This document shows positions 1 to 6,458 of a DNA stretch of 11,149 bases, piece after piece (within the stretch, counting starts at the first letter, position 1; each line of letters opens with the position of its first letter). Below the pieces are notes generated by a model that was not told where the DNA came from, did not search any database, and saw nothing but the letters and a program-made list of their open reading frames with translations. Source of the stretch: Actinomycetota bacterium (lineage in GTDB: Bacteria > Actinomycetota > Acidimicrobiia > Acidimicrobiales > Ilumatobacteraceae); NCBI GenBank assembly GCA_005788205.1, contig SXYT01000176.1, positions 1-11,149 of the forward strand. Reading direction: 5' to 3'. Made by a program: the position numbers and the translations under genes.

Positions 1-563
1 CCCCGCCGATCGGCCAGGTCGGGACCGCGCAGCAGGCCGCGGGCCGCACCGTGCTGATGGCCGCAGGTGACACCGTCCGCGCCGCAGCGGCCGAGCAGCT
101 GCAGACCTGGGCAGAACGTTGCGGTGCGGAGTTCGTGCGCGGCAGCGAAGGGGGGGACCCCGCATCGGTGATCTTCGACGGCATCCAGGCAGCGTCCGCA
201 CGTGGGGTGGACCTGGTGCTCGGCGACACGGCGGGCCGCCTGCAGAACAAGTCGAACCTGATGGAGGAACTCAAGAAGGTGCGCCGCGTGGCCGAGAAGG
301 CCGAGGGCACCGTGAACGAGGTGCTCCTCGTCATCGACGCCACCACCGGCCAGAACGGCCTCTCCCAGGCCCGCGAGTTCGCCGCCGCGACCGATGTGAC
401 GGGTGTGGTCCTCACCAAGCTCGACGGTTCCGCCAAGGGCGGCATCGTGTTCGCCATCGAGACCGAGCTGGGGATCCCCGTGAAGCTGGTGGGCCTCGGG
501 GAGACCGCCGCCGACCTCGTCGTGTTCGACCCGGCCGGGTACGTCTCTGCCATCTTCGGGTAG
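1..563 (+). CDS. ftsY: Signal recognition particle receptor FtsY, C-terminal part (5' truncated by the window)
   Basis: FtsY is the SRP receptor GTPase. It docks Ffh-ribosome complexes at the membrane and hands nascent chains to SecYEG. The reading frame is open from base 3 and gives 186 residues, so the N-terminal part and the GKT core of the P-loop lie outside the window. Visible SRP-GTPase motifs are AAGDTVRAAAAEQL (about 57-98), DTAGR (225-239), TKLDGSAKGG near 415-444, and the closing GLGETAADL...FDPAGYVSAIFG, which is how FtsY proteins end. The pattern fits FtsY rather than Ffh because there is no M domain before the stop. The first codons read PPIGQ where the family normally has TTIGK; this may be an edge artefact. 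A lipoprotein gene follows after about 50 bp, and its SRP partner ffh comes after that. Confidence 0.96.
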   Translation, partial: PPIGQVGTAQQAAGRTVLMAAGDTVRAAAAEQLQTWAERCGAEFVRGSEGGDPASVIFDGIQAASARGVDLVLGDTAGRLQNKSNLMEELKKVRRVAEKAEGTVNEVLLVIDATTGQNGLSQAREFAAATDVTGVVLTKLDGSAKGGIVFAIETELGIPVKLVGLGETAADLVVFDPAGYVSAIFG

Positions 564-603
564 GGAACTTTCCGCGCGCTCCCCGGCGTCACAGAACGGT
601 ATG

Positions 604-610
604 AAAGAGG
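604..610 (+). promoter_or_regulatory. Shine-Dalgarno site that decides the lipoprotein start
   Basis: AAAGAGG lies 5 nt before the ATG at 616. It is inside the codons that an ATG(601) start would use, so it favours 616 over 601. Confidence 0.6.
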
Positions 611-615
611 TCCGA

Positions 616-1986
616 ATGACCATGTCCAGACTTCCTGTCGCTGTCGCAGCATTGACCCTCGTGCTCGCCTCGTGCGGTTCGCCGGGGGCCGAGACCCTCG
701 ACCTCTCTGGCGCCCCGAACGCGTCGCGCTCCTCCTCGGGCGAGATGGCGGGGGACTCCGCCGCCATGATCGCCCCCGCCAACGTCGAGTACACCGCGAC
801 AGATGGTCTCCTCGCAGACCCGGGCATCGACACCTCGGGGGAGTTCCGTGCGTGGCGCTTCGGGGCCCCCGGCGATGCAGAGGCGGCAACTCGGAAGGTG
901 GCCGCCGCGCTCGGCATGAGGGGCAAGGTCACGAAGGACGCCAACGGTTCGTACGTGCTCACGGTCGGTGACGCCGCCCTGTCCTCGTACGGGGACGAGA
1001 ACGCGCGTTGGTGGAACTTCCACGTGGCATCAGGTGGCACGCGCGACGTGAGCACTTCACCATGCGAACCCGCCGATCTCGGCTCTTCGAAGGACTCCGC
1101 TCCCGGCGGGCCGGGGTGCGTGCCGTCGCCCGTGACGGTTCCGCCCGCGAAGAACCTGCCCACCGCCGCGGGGGCCCGCGCGCGCGTCGAGGCGATCATG
1201 GCAAAGCTCGGGCACGACAGCGACGGCACCCTGAAGTACCTCGTCAGCTCCGACGAGTACTCCGTGTCGGTGAGTGCCGAGTGGATGCTGGACGGCGAGG
1301 CGACTGGTGTGTCCTGGTACTTCGGGTTCGGCGAGGACGGGGTGATGACCTTCGCGGGTGGCCAGGTCTTCGAGGCGTCGGAGGCTGACGCGTACCGCGT
1401 CATCACGATCGAGCAGGCAGTCGAGCGTCTGAACTCGGGGATGTACGCGGCGATGCCCTACGGGTGGTCCTCGACGGCCGCAGCGCGCGATCTCGCATCC
1501 CCCGGGACGGGCGGGGGATCCCCCGGCACGGTCACCAAGGTGATGCTCGAGAAGGTCCGCACGTCGTTGATGCCCTACTGGACGGCTTCGGGACGACAGA
1601 TGCTGCTTCCGGCCTACACGTTCACGGGCACCGCCGGCGAGAGCGTGCAGGTGCTCGCGGTGCGCGACGAGTACGTCTCGCCCCCGGTTCCGTCGACTGA
1701 CGACATGGCGGTGGTGCCGGGGTCGCCCGGCTCCGGCTCGTCCGGGTCGGGCAGCGGGTCAACCGGCGCGCAGGAACCCGCAGTCGTCGTGCGGACGGAG
1801 GAGGCACAGCAGCTTGTCGGTCTCGACGAGGACGAGGCGGCGAAGGTGGCCGCCGGGAACGGATGGACGATGCGCGTCGTCGAGCGGGACGGGGAGAGCC
1901 TGATGGTCACCACGGACTGGGTGGACAACCGAGTCAACGTGGCCGTGGACAGCGGAAAAGTCAGTGCCGTCAGTTCCATCGGCTAG
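616..1986 (+). CDS. Putative secreted lipoprotein with Gly/Ser linker and I78-inhibitor-like C-terminal domain
   Basis: I do not recognise this protein as a named family. With the ATG at 616 it has 456 residues. It opens with a short basic N-terminus, a hydrophobic stretch and the lipobox LASC (Cys20), so it should be a lipid-anchored extracytoplasmic protein. Residues 30-360 form the main body, with Cys150 and Cys168 possibly paired. A Gly/Ser/Pro-rich linker spans about 368-385. The last 60 residues (EEAQQLVGLDEDEAAKVA, then GWTMRVVERDGE, then DNRVNVAVDSGKVSAV) resemble I78/potato-inhibitor-I-like domains, with some likeness to PASTA. The 616 start is preferred because AAAGAGG (604-610) sits 5 nt upstream; the in-frame ATG at 601 would overlap that ribosome site. 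The gene lies between ftsY and ffh, an unusual place for a lipoprotein. Family assignment of the tail is from memory and unverified. Confidence 0.85.
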   Translation: MTMSRLPVAVAALTLVLASCGSPGAETLDLSGAPNASRSSSGEMAGDSAAMIAPANVEYTATDGLLADPGIDTSGEFRAWRFGAPGDAEAATRKVAAALGMRGKVTKDANGSYVLTVGDAALSSYGDENARWWNFHVASGGTRDVSTSPCEPADLGSSKDSAPGGPGCVPSPVTVPPAKNLPTAAGARARVEAIMAKLGHDSDGTLKYLVSSDEYSVSVSAEWMLDGEATGVSWYFGFGEDGVMTFAGGQVFEASEADAYRVITIEQAVERLNSGMYAAMPYGWSSTAAARDLASPGTGGGSPGTVTKVMLEKVRTSLMPYWTASGRQMLLPAYTFTGTAGESVQVLAVRDEYVSPPVPSTDDMAVVPGSPGSGSSGSGSGSTGAQEPAVVVRTEEAQQLVGLDEDEAAKVAAGNGWTMRVVERDGESLMVTTDWVDNRVNVAVDSGKVSAVSSIG

Positions 1987-2002
1987 GCCCCACGCCCCTC
2001 GG

Positions 2003-2014
2003 TAGCCTGACTCC
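2003..2014 (+). promoter_or_regulatory. -10 box of a leaderless ffh promoter
   Basis: TAGCCT (2003-2008) is followed by 6 nt and then the GTG start at 2015. There is no Shine-Dalgarno site. The spacing would put the transcription start on the start codon. No convincing -35 box is seen. Confidence 0.6.
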
Positions 2015-3469
2015 GTGTTCGATTCGCTGAGTGACCGCCTCCAGGGGGTCGTCAAGAAGATCCGCGGCAAGGGCCGCCTGACCGAGGCGGATGTCGACGA
2101 GATCCTCGCCGAGATCCGCACCGCGCTGCTCGAGGCGGACGTCAACGTCTCGGTCGTGCGCGAGGTCGTCGCGCGCATCCGCGAGGAGGCAATCGGGGCC
2201 ACCGAATCCCAGGCACTCGACGCCAGTCAGCAGGTCGTCAAGATCGTCAACCAGCAGCTCGTCGCCATGCTCGGCGGCGAGACCCTGAAGATCACCTACG
2301 CCAGCCAGCCGCCGACCGTGGTCCTCATGGCCGGCCTCCAGGGTTCCGGCAAGACCACCAGCGCCGCCAAGCTCGCCCGCTGGTTCAAGTCCCAGGGCCG
2401 CCAGCCGCTTCTCGTGGGCGCAGACCTGCAGCGACCCGCCGCCGTAGAGCAACTCCGCACCCTCGCCGGCCAGGTCGGCGTGCCGGTCTTCAGCGAGCCG
2501 GGTGACCCGGTTGCCACCGCTCGCCGCGGCCTGGAGGAGGCGAAGCGCCTCGGCAAGGACGTGCTCATCGTCGACACCGCCGGTCGCCTCGCGATCGACG
2601 AGGAGATGATGCGCCAGGTCGCTGACATCTCCGCGGCGGTCAGCCCCGACTACACGTTCCTCGTCATCGACGCGATGATCGGCCAGGACGCGGTGTCCAC
2701 CGCGGAGGCGTTCCACGACCGACTGTCGATCGACGGAGTGTTTCTGTCCAAGCTGGACGGTGACGCACGCGGCGGCGCGGCGCTCTCCGTGAAGAGCGTC
2801 ATCGGCAGGCCCATCGCGTTCGCCGCGACGGGCGAGCGCATCGACGCCTTCGAGCAGTTCCACCCGGACCGCATGGCCGGGCGCATCCTCGGCATGGGCG
2901 ACGTGCTCTCCCTCATCGAACAGGCCGAGCAGGTCTTCGAGAAGGAGGAGGCCGAGAAGGCAGCAGAGCGCCTCCTGGAGGGCCAGTTCACGCTCGAGGA
3001 CTTCCTCGAGCAGCTGCAGCAGGTGAAGAAGATGGGCCCGATCTCCGGGCTCGTCGGCATGCTCCCGGGGATGCCGAAGGAGATGAAGAACGCAGAGATC
3101 GGCGACGACCAGGTGAAGGTCACCGAGGCGATCATCCGCTCCATGACGAAGGAGGAGCGTGCGCGGCCCGAGATCATCAACGGCAGCCGCCGCACCCGCA
3201 TCGCGAGGGGCAGCGGCACCGAGGTAGCGGACGTGAACAGGCTGATAAAGCAGTTCGCCGAGATGCAGAAGATGATGAAGCGGATGGGTGCGCTTGCTGG
3301 GCCCGCCGGCGGCAAGGGCAAGTCGAAGAGCAAGCCCGGCAAGGTGAACAAGCGTCAGGCCATGCGCGAACTGGGCGATCTCCTCGGGGGCCAGGGTGGC
3401 TTCCCGGGCATGCCCGGCGGGCCGGGCGGGCCGGGGACACCCCCGGGGTTCCCGCCGTTCGGGCGCTGA
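2015..3469 (+). CDS. ffh: Signal recognition particle protein Ffh (SRP54)
   Basis: Ffh binds 4.5S/SRP RNA and the signal peptides of nascent proteins, then targets the ribosome to FtsY at the membrane. The 484-residue product has the full architecture. An N-terminal helical domain spans about 1-95. The G domain has P-loop GLQGSGKT (107-114), ADLQRPAAVEQL (136-147), DTAGR (187-191) and SKLDGDARGG (245-254). The linker ATGERIDAFEQFHPDRMAGR follows near 271-290. The methionine-rich M domain runs from about 325 to 430, with the RNA-binding SRRTRIARGSG (391-401) and MQKMMKRMG. The tail is Gly/Pro-rich. The start is GTG at 2015, giving the typical MFDSLSDRL N-terminus and matching a leaderless promoter. 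It follows the lipoprotein gene by 28 bp and precedes rpsP, the usual order. Confidence 0.99.
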   Translation: MFDSLSDRLQGVVKKIRGKGRLTEADVDEILAEIRTALLEADVNVSVVREVVARIREEAIGATESQALDASQQVVKIVNQQLVAMLGGETLKITYASQPPTVVLMAGLQGSGKTTSAAKLARWFKSQGRQPLLVGADLQRPAAVEQLRTLAGQVGVPVFSEPGDPVATARRGLEEAKRLGKDVLIVDTAGRLAIDEEMMRQVADISAAVSPDYTFLVIDAMIGQDAVSTAEAFHDRLSIDGVFLSKLDGDARGGAALSVKSVIGRPIAFAATGERIDAFEQFHPDRMAGRILGMGDVLSLIEQAEQVFEKEEAEKAAERLLEGQFTLEDFLEQLQQVKKMGPISGLVGMLPGMPKEMKNAEIGDDQVKVTEAIIRSMTKEERARPEIINGSRRTRIARGSGTEVADVNRLIKQFAEMQKMMKRMGALAGPAGGKGKSKSKPGKVNKRQAMRELGDLLGGQGGFPGMPGGPGGPGTPPGFPPFGR

Positions 3470-3480
3470 AAACGCCGTCC

Positions 3481-3500
3481 TGCCCCGTTGGGGAGGGGCA
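3481..3500 (+). terminator. Possible weak hairpin between ffh and rpsP
   Basis: TGCCCC (3481-3486) and GGGGCA (3495-3500) can pair around an 8-nt loop just after the ffh stop. There is no T-tract, so it may be a poor terminator or an mRNA-end structure. It overlaps the candidate -35 region of the rpsP promoter. Confidence 0.3.
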
Positions 3501-3517
3501 AACCTCACCGCTAGCCT
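3488..3517 (+). promoter_or_regulatory. Candidate promoter for the rpsP operon
   Basis: TAGCCT (3512-3517) matches the -10 boxes at other genes in the window. TTGGGG (3488-3493) lies 18 nt before it as a weak -35. This promoter would give a leader of roughly 35 nt that includes the AGGAGA ribosome site at 3545-3550, so rpsP is not leaderless. Confidence 0.45.
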
Positions 3518-3559
3518 TACCTAGTCCCAGAACGGGTCCCTTTCAGGAGAACATCGCAC

Positions 3560-3829
3560 ATGGCAGTCAAATTGCGCCTCACCCGAGTCGGCAAGACCAA
3601 GCAACCGCAGTACCGCGTGATCGCGGCCGACTCCCGCCGCGCACGTGACGGCCGTTTCATCGAGATCCTCGGCCAGTACAACCCCCGCACCGAGCCCTCC
3701 ACGCTGAAGATCGACAACGACAAGGCCGTTGCCTGGCTGCTGAAGGGCGCCCAGCCGACCGAGCGCGTGAAGAAGCTGCTCGAAATCAGCGGCGCCTGGG
3801 CCCAGTTCGCGGCCGCGAAGTCGAAGTAA
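3560..3829 (+). CDS. rpsP: 30S ribosomal protein S16
   Basis: S16 is a primary-phase assembly protein of the 30S subunit that binds 16S rRNA. The 89-residue product starts MAVKLRLTRVGKTKQPQYR and contains ADSRRARDGRFIEILGQYNP, both hallmark stretches of S16. It also ends in the normal way after the AVAWLLKGAQPTERVKKLL helix. The length is usual for the family. A good Shine-Dalgarno site, AGGAGA (3545-3550), lies 9 nt before the ATG. It heads the rpsP-khpA-rimM run, with khpA starting 6 bp after its stop. Joint expression with the maturation factor RimM makes biological sense, because both act on the 30S particle. Confidence 0.99.
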   Translation: MAVKLRLTRVGKTKQPQYRVIAADSRRARDGRFIEILGQYNPRTEPSTLKIDNDKAVAWLLKGAQPTERVKKLLEISGAWAQFAAAKSK

Positions 3830-3835
3830 CCCGCC

Positions 3836-4111
3836 GTGTCTGATTTCGACTCGAACGAGCTTGAGGCCCCCACCGCAACGGCAGTGCTGGAGCACATCGT
3901 GCGCAGCATCGTGGACGACGCCGACGCAGTCTCCGTCTCGTCCAGCACCGGCCGCGGGGACAAGGTCAAACTGGAGGTCCGCGTGGGCCCCGGTGACCTC
4001 GGCCGCGTCATCGGCCGCCGTGGCCGCACCGCCCAGAGCATCCGCACCGTCGTGCGCGCCGCCGCGGTGAACGATGACGTCGACGTCGACGTCGACTTCG
4101 TCGACGCCTGA
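3836..4111 (+). CDS. khpA: KH-domain RNA-binding protein KhpA
   Basis: KhpA is a small KH protein that binds RNA, often as a heterodimer with KhpB/Jag, and is linked to cell-envelope growth and RNA regulation in Gram-positive bacteria. The 91-residue product has the family signature: VLEHIVRSIVDDADAV, then KVKLEVRVGPGDLGRVIGRRGRT, where GRRG is the GxxG RNA-binding loop (about residues 60-63), then AQSIRTVVRAAA. The start is GTG at 3836, 6 bp after the rpsP stop and without a clear Shine-Dalgarno site, so translational coupling is likely. The N-terminus is somewhat longer than usual. The end is an acidic DVDVDVDF tail encoded by repeated GACGTC hexamers. Its place between rpsP and rimM is typical. 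Confidence 0.96.
   Translation: MSDFDSNELEAPTATAVLEHIVRSIVDDADAVSVSSSTGRGDKVKLEVRVGPGDLGRVIGRRGRTAQSIRTVVRAAAVNDDVDVDVDFVDA
4076..4093 (+). repeat. Three tandem GACGTC hexamers at the 3' end of khpA
   Basis: GACGTC occurs three times back to back, followed by an imperfect GACTTC. Each hexamer is self-complementary. In frame it encodes alternating Asp-Val. Length change by slippage would keep the frame and only alter the acidic tail. Confidence 0.8.
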
Positions 4112-4119
4112 CCGCGTCG

Positions 4120-4611
4120 ATGACCCCTCCGCCCGGGCTCCTCGAGGTCGGCCGCATCGGCAGGCCCCACGGGGTCCGCGGGGACACGTACATCAGCCTC
4201 ACCTCTGACGTGGCACTTCGCCACGAACCCGGCTCCGTGCTGTTCGTGGACACCCCCGAGGGCCCCCGCCGGCTGGAGATCACCACTTCCCGGCCCGAGA
4301 AGGAACGATTCGTCGTGCACTTTGCCGGGGTTGATGACCGCAGCGAGGTGGAACGGCTCACCAACAAGGTGCTCTACGCCGAGCCCGTCGCTGATCCCGG
4401 CGCAGTGTGGGTCCACGAGCTCGTCGGTTCGCGAGTGGTCACGGTCGGTGGATCAGAGGTCGGCAGGTGCGTGGCGGTGCTGCAGAACCCCGCCCATGAC
4501 CTGCTGGAACTGGAGTCCGGCGCGCTCGTGCCCGCCCCGTTCGTGGTGTCGTGCGAGGGCGGCGTCACCGTGATCGACCCTCCCGAGGGTCTCTTCGATC
4601 TGGCCGACTGA
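4120..4611 (+). CDS. rimM: Ribosome maturation factor RimM
   Basis: RimM binds S19 in the 30S head and is needed for late 30S assembly and efficient 16S rRNA processing. The 163-residue protein has both expected domains. The N-terminal RimM barrel starts LLEVGRIGRPHGVRGD (the GxHG-type signature) and continues through KERFVVHFAGVDDRSEVERL near residues 60-85. The C-terminal PRC-barrel begins around WVHELVGSRVVT (about 94-105) and includes GRCVAVLQNPAHDLLEL and VPAPFV, ending ID.PEGLFDL. The ATG start at 4120 lies 8 nt after the khpA stop with no strong Shine-Dalgarno site, again suggesting coupling. Pairing with rpsP and trmD is the conserved bacterial arrangement. Confidence 0.98.
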   Translation: MTPPPGLLEVGRIGRPHGVRGDTYISLTSDVALRHEPGSVLFVDTPEGPRRLEITTSRPEKERFVVHFAGVDDRSEVERLTNKVLYAEPVADPGAVWVHELVGSRVVTVGGSEVGRCVAVLQNPAHDLLELESGALVPAPFVVSCEGGVTVIDPPEGLFDLAD

Positions 4612-4617
4612 GTTCGG

Positions 4618-4629
4618 TAGGTTCGCATC
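4618..4629 (+). promoter_or_regulatory. -10 box of a leaderless trmD promoter
   Basis: TAGGTT (4618-4623) is followed by 6 nt and then GTG at 4630. No Shine-Dalgarno site is present. It would give trmD-rplS its own transcript start inside the operon, 18 bp after the rimM stop. Confidence 0.55.
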
Positions 4630-5388
4630 GTGCGCATCGACGTCTTCACGCTGTTCCCGGGGGTGGTGGACGGCTTCTGCTCGCAGAGCCTGCTCGGCCG
4701 TGCGAGGGAGAACGGCCAGGTTGACCTGCGGTGCCATGACATCCGCGACCACGCCACCGATGTCCACCGCACGGTCGATGACTCGCCGTTCGGCGGCGGT
4801 GCAGGCATGCTCATGCGCCCCGAGCCGATCTTCGCCGCGGTCGAGGCCGCGGACCCGCCGCGACCGCTCATCCTTCTCGGCCCCGGCGGCGAGCCGTTCA
4901 CCCAGGCGATCGCGCAGAAGCTCGCGGGTGCCGGCGGGTTCAGTCTGCTGTGTGGCCGCTACGAGGGGGTCGACCACCGGGTGCGCGAGCATCTGGTGGA
5001 CCACGAGATCTCCGTGGGCGATGTCGTGCTCGCAGGAGGCGAGGTCGCTGCGTGCATGGTCATCGAGGCAGTGACGAGACTCATCCCCGGTGTGATGGGC
5101 AACGCCGTCTCGCCCGTCACCGAGTCCTTCGGCGCCGCGGGCCTCCTCGAGGAGCCACAGTGGACGCGGCCGGCCGAGTTCCGCGGTTGGGAGGTGCCCG
5201 AGGTGCTGCGCGGGGGGGACCACGGGCGCATCGAGAAGTGGCGGTTCGTGCAGGCACTGCGCCGCACCGTCCTGCGCCGCCCGGACCTGATCAGGGCCCG
5301 CGGGGGGCTGTCAGAGAAGGAAAAGACCCTGTTGGAAGGGGCAGAGGATGTCTCGTATCCTTCACTGTTCGCCGATGAGGCCCCGTAG
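4630..5388 (+). CDS. trmD: tRNA (guanine-37-N1)-methyltransferase TrmD
   Basis: TrmD transfers a methyl group from S-adenosylmethionine to N1 of G37 in tRNAs with a G36pG37 sequence, preventing +1 frameshifts. The 252-residue protein starts RIDVFTLFP and has HRTVDDSPFGGGAGMLM (46-62). It also has the trefoil-knot SAM site LLCGRYEGVDHR (106-117) and SVGDVVLAGGE (128-138), Arg150, then LLEEPQWTRPAEF and GDHGRIEKWR near the C-terminus. All knot elements are intact. One oddity is the residue aligned with the catalytic Asp169 of E. coli TrmD: it reads Glu165 (PVTESF in place of TEDSF). The GTG start at 4630 fits both the conserved N-terminus and a leaderless promoter. rplS follows 38 bp downstream, as in most bacteria. 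Confidence 0.98.
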   Translation: MRIDVFTLFPGVVDGFCSQSLLGRARENGQVDLRCHDIRDHATDVHRTVDDSPFGGGAGMLMRPEPIFAAVEAADPPRPLILLGPGGEPFTQAIAQKLAGAGGFSLLCGRYEGVDHRVREHLVDHEISVGDVVLAGGEVAACMVIEAVTRLIPGVMGNAVSPVTESFGAAGLLEEPQWTRPAEFRGWEVPEVLRGGDHGRIEKWRFVQALRRTVLRRPDLIRARGGLSEKEKTLLEGAEDVSYPSLFADEAP

Positions 5389-5426
5389 GCCGCGGACGCA
5401 CACATTCGAGCCGCTAGGAACCCACC

Positions 5427-5774
5427 ATGAAGACCACCGACATCGTTGACAACCAGAACATGCGCGACGACATCCCCGCGTTCGGCCCCGGCGACGAGGT
5501 CAAGGTGCACGTGCGCGTGGTCGAGTCGGGCAAAGAGCGCATCCAGATCTTCCAGGGCAACATCACCGCGATCCAGGGCTCCGGCATCGCCGAGACCTAC
5601 ACGGTGCGCAAGGTCAGCTACGGCGTCGGCGTGGAGCGCACGTTCCCCGTGCACAGCCCGTCAGTGGCCAGGATCGAGGTTCTCCGCAAGGGCGACGTCC
5701 GTCGCGCCAAGCTGTACTACCTCCGTGATCGCGTCGGCAAGGCCGCGAAGATCCGCGAGAAGCGCGAGTCATAA
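5427..5774 (+). CDS. rplS: 50S ribosomal protein L19
   Basis: L19 sits at the 30S-50S interface of the large subunit. The 115-residue product contains the family hallmarks: DDIPAFGPGDEVKVHVRV, KERIQIFQGNITAIQGSG, the YTVRKVSYGVGVERTFPVHSP block and RRAKLYYLRDRVGKAAKIRE near the end. The length is typical. The ATG at 5427 has a ribosome site TAGGAA (5415-5420) 6 nt upstream. It is probably co-transcribed with trmD. In many actinobacteria lepB and rnhB follow rplS; here the DUF2469 gene follows directly. Confidence 0.99.
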   Translation: MKTTDIVDNQNMRDDIPAFGPGDEVKVHVRVVESGKERIQIFQGNITAIQGSGIAETYTVRKVSYGVGVERTFPVHSPSVARIEVLRKGDVRRAKLYYLRDRVGKAAKIREKRES

Positions 5775-5778
5775 GGAC

Positions 5779-5798
5779 TGCGCCGGCATGCGCCGGCA
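5779..5798 (+). repeat. Perfect 10-bp tandem duplication before the DUF2469 gene
   Basis: TGCGCCGGCA occurs twice in a row (5779-5788 and 5789-5798), just after the rplS stop. The junction creates an extra in-frame ATG at 5788 ahead of the expected start of the next gene. Confidence 0.85.
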
Positions 5799-5805
5799 CG
5801 AACCC

Positions 5806-6129
5806 ATGAACTCCGACGATCTCGAGAACTTCGAGGCTGACCGCGAGTACAAACTCGCCCAGGAGTACCAGGACGTCGTGAGCATGTTCAGGTACGCCGT
5901 GGAGACCGAACGCCGTTTCTACCTGGCCAACGACGTCAAGGTGTCCATCACCGGTGACAGCGCGCGGCCGCTGATCGAAGTGGTGATGACAGACGCATGG
6001 GTGTGGGACATGTACCGCAAGACCCGGTTCATCCCGACGGTGAGGGTGCTGAGCTTCAAGGACGTGAACGTGGAGGAACTCCCGGACGACACGCTCCTCG
6101 ACACGGGCGAGATGGAACGTCACGACTAG
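5806..6129 (+). CDS. DUF2469 family protein
   Basis: This is a short conserved actinobacterial protein of unknown biochemical role. The 107-residue product matches the family as I know it, for example M. tuberculosis Rv2901c: an N-terminus of the form MSxxDLExxE (here MNSDDLENFE), the block VETERRFYLAN, then DAWVWDMYR..RF and VRVLSFKDVNVEEL. The ATG at 5806 gives an N-terminus that lines up with the family. An in-frame ATG at 5788 has AAGGA 10 nt upstream and would add six residues (MRRHEP), so the true start is uncertain. The gene follows rplS by 31 bp and precedes a yraN-type gene, the usual order except for the missing lepB and rnhB. No membrane segment or known catalytic motif is visible. 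Confidence 0.93.
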   Translation: MNSDDLENFEADREYKLAQEYQDVVSMFRYAVETERRFYLANDVKVSITGDSARPLIEVVMTDAWVWDMYRKTRFIPTVRVLSFKDVNVEELPDDTLLDTGEMERHD

Positions 6130-6455
6130 CGCGTGCGCGCTGGGCCGAGGACCTCGTGGCCCGCTGGTACGCCAGGCAGGGTTTTGACATCGTTGCCAGG
6201 AACTGGACGATGCGCGGCGGGGAGCTCGACGTCGTCGCCCGCCGCGGCCGGCTGGTCGTGGTGTGCGAGGTGAAGGCGAGAGCGACAGGTGCGTGGGGGT
6301 CGCCGTGGGAGGCGATGACGCCGCTGAAGCAGCAACGAGTGAGGCGCGCCGGGCATGTCTTCGTGCGCACACTCGGGGAGAAGGGCCTGCGAGTCCGGTT
6401 CGACGTGGCCGCCGTGACGGGCACTCGTCTCGAGGTGCTGGAGGACGCGTTCTAG
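6117..6455 (+). CDS. yraN: YraN family (UPF0102) protein, start unresolved
   Basis: YraN proteins have a restriction-endonuclease-like fold; their cellular role is not settled. The frame shows AEDLVARWYARQGFDIVARNW, then GELDVVARRGRLVVVCEVKAR, which carries the Glu-Asp and EVK nuclease-like motif, then SPWEAMTPLKQQRVRRA, and RFDVAAV before the stop. Family-like sequence begins around SRLARARWAEDL (from about 6117), inside the end of the DUF2469 gene, but there is no ATG, GTG or TTG there in frame. The in-frame options are ATG 5997, which adds 40 non-family residues and overlaps the DUF2469 gene by 133 bp, or GTG 6156, which has GAGGA 4 nt upstream but removes the first conserved helix. I give the extent of recognisable homology. 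A small indel or a rare start codon is possible. Confidence 0.85.
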   Translation, partial: TSRLARARWAEDLVARWYARQGFDIVARNWTMRGGELDVVARRGRLVVVCEVKARATGAWGSPWEAMTPLKQQRVRRAGHVFVRTLGEKGLRVRFDVAAVTGTRLEVLEDAF

Positions 6456-6458
6456 TCG

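Noticed and set aside
1512..1525. 14-bp palindrome CGGGGGATCCCCCG within the lipoprotein gene
   Set aside because: It encodes a Gly/Ser/Pro-rich stretch in a GC-rich gene, so a chance origin is likely, and nothing nearby suggests regulation.
1970..3508. 512-residue open frame on the minus strand across ffh
   Set aside because: It is antisense to a complete, clearly recognised ffh and reads as a low-complexity Leu/Asp/Arg-rich product typical of GC-rich shadow frames.
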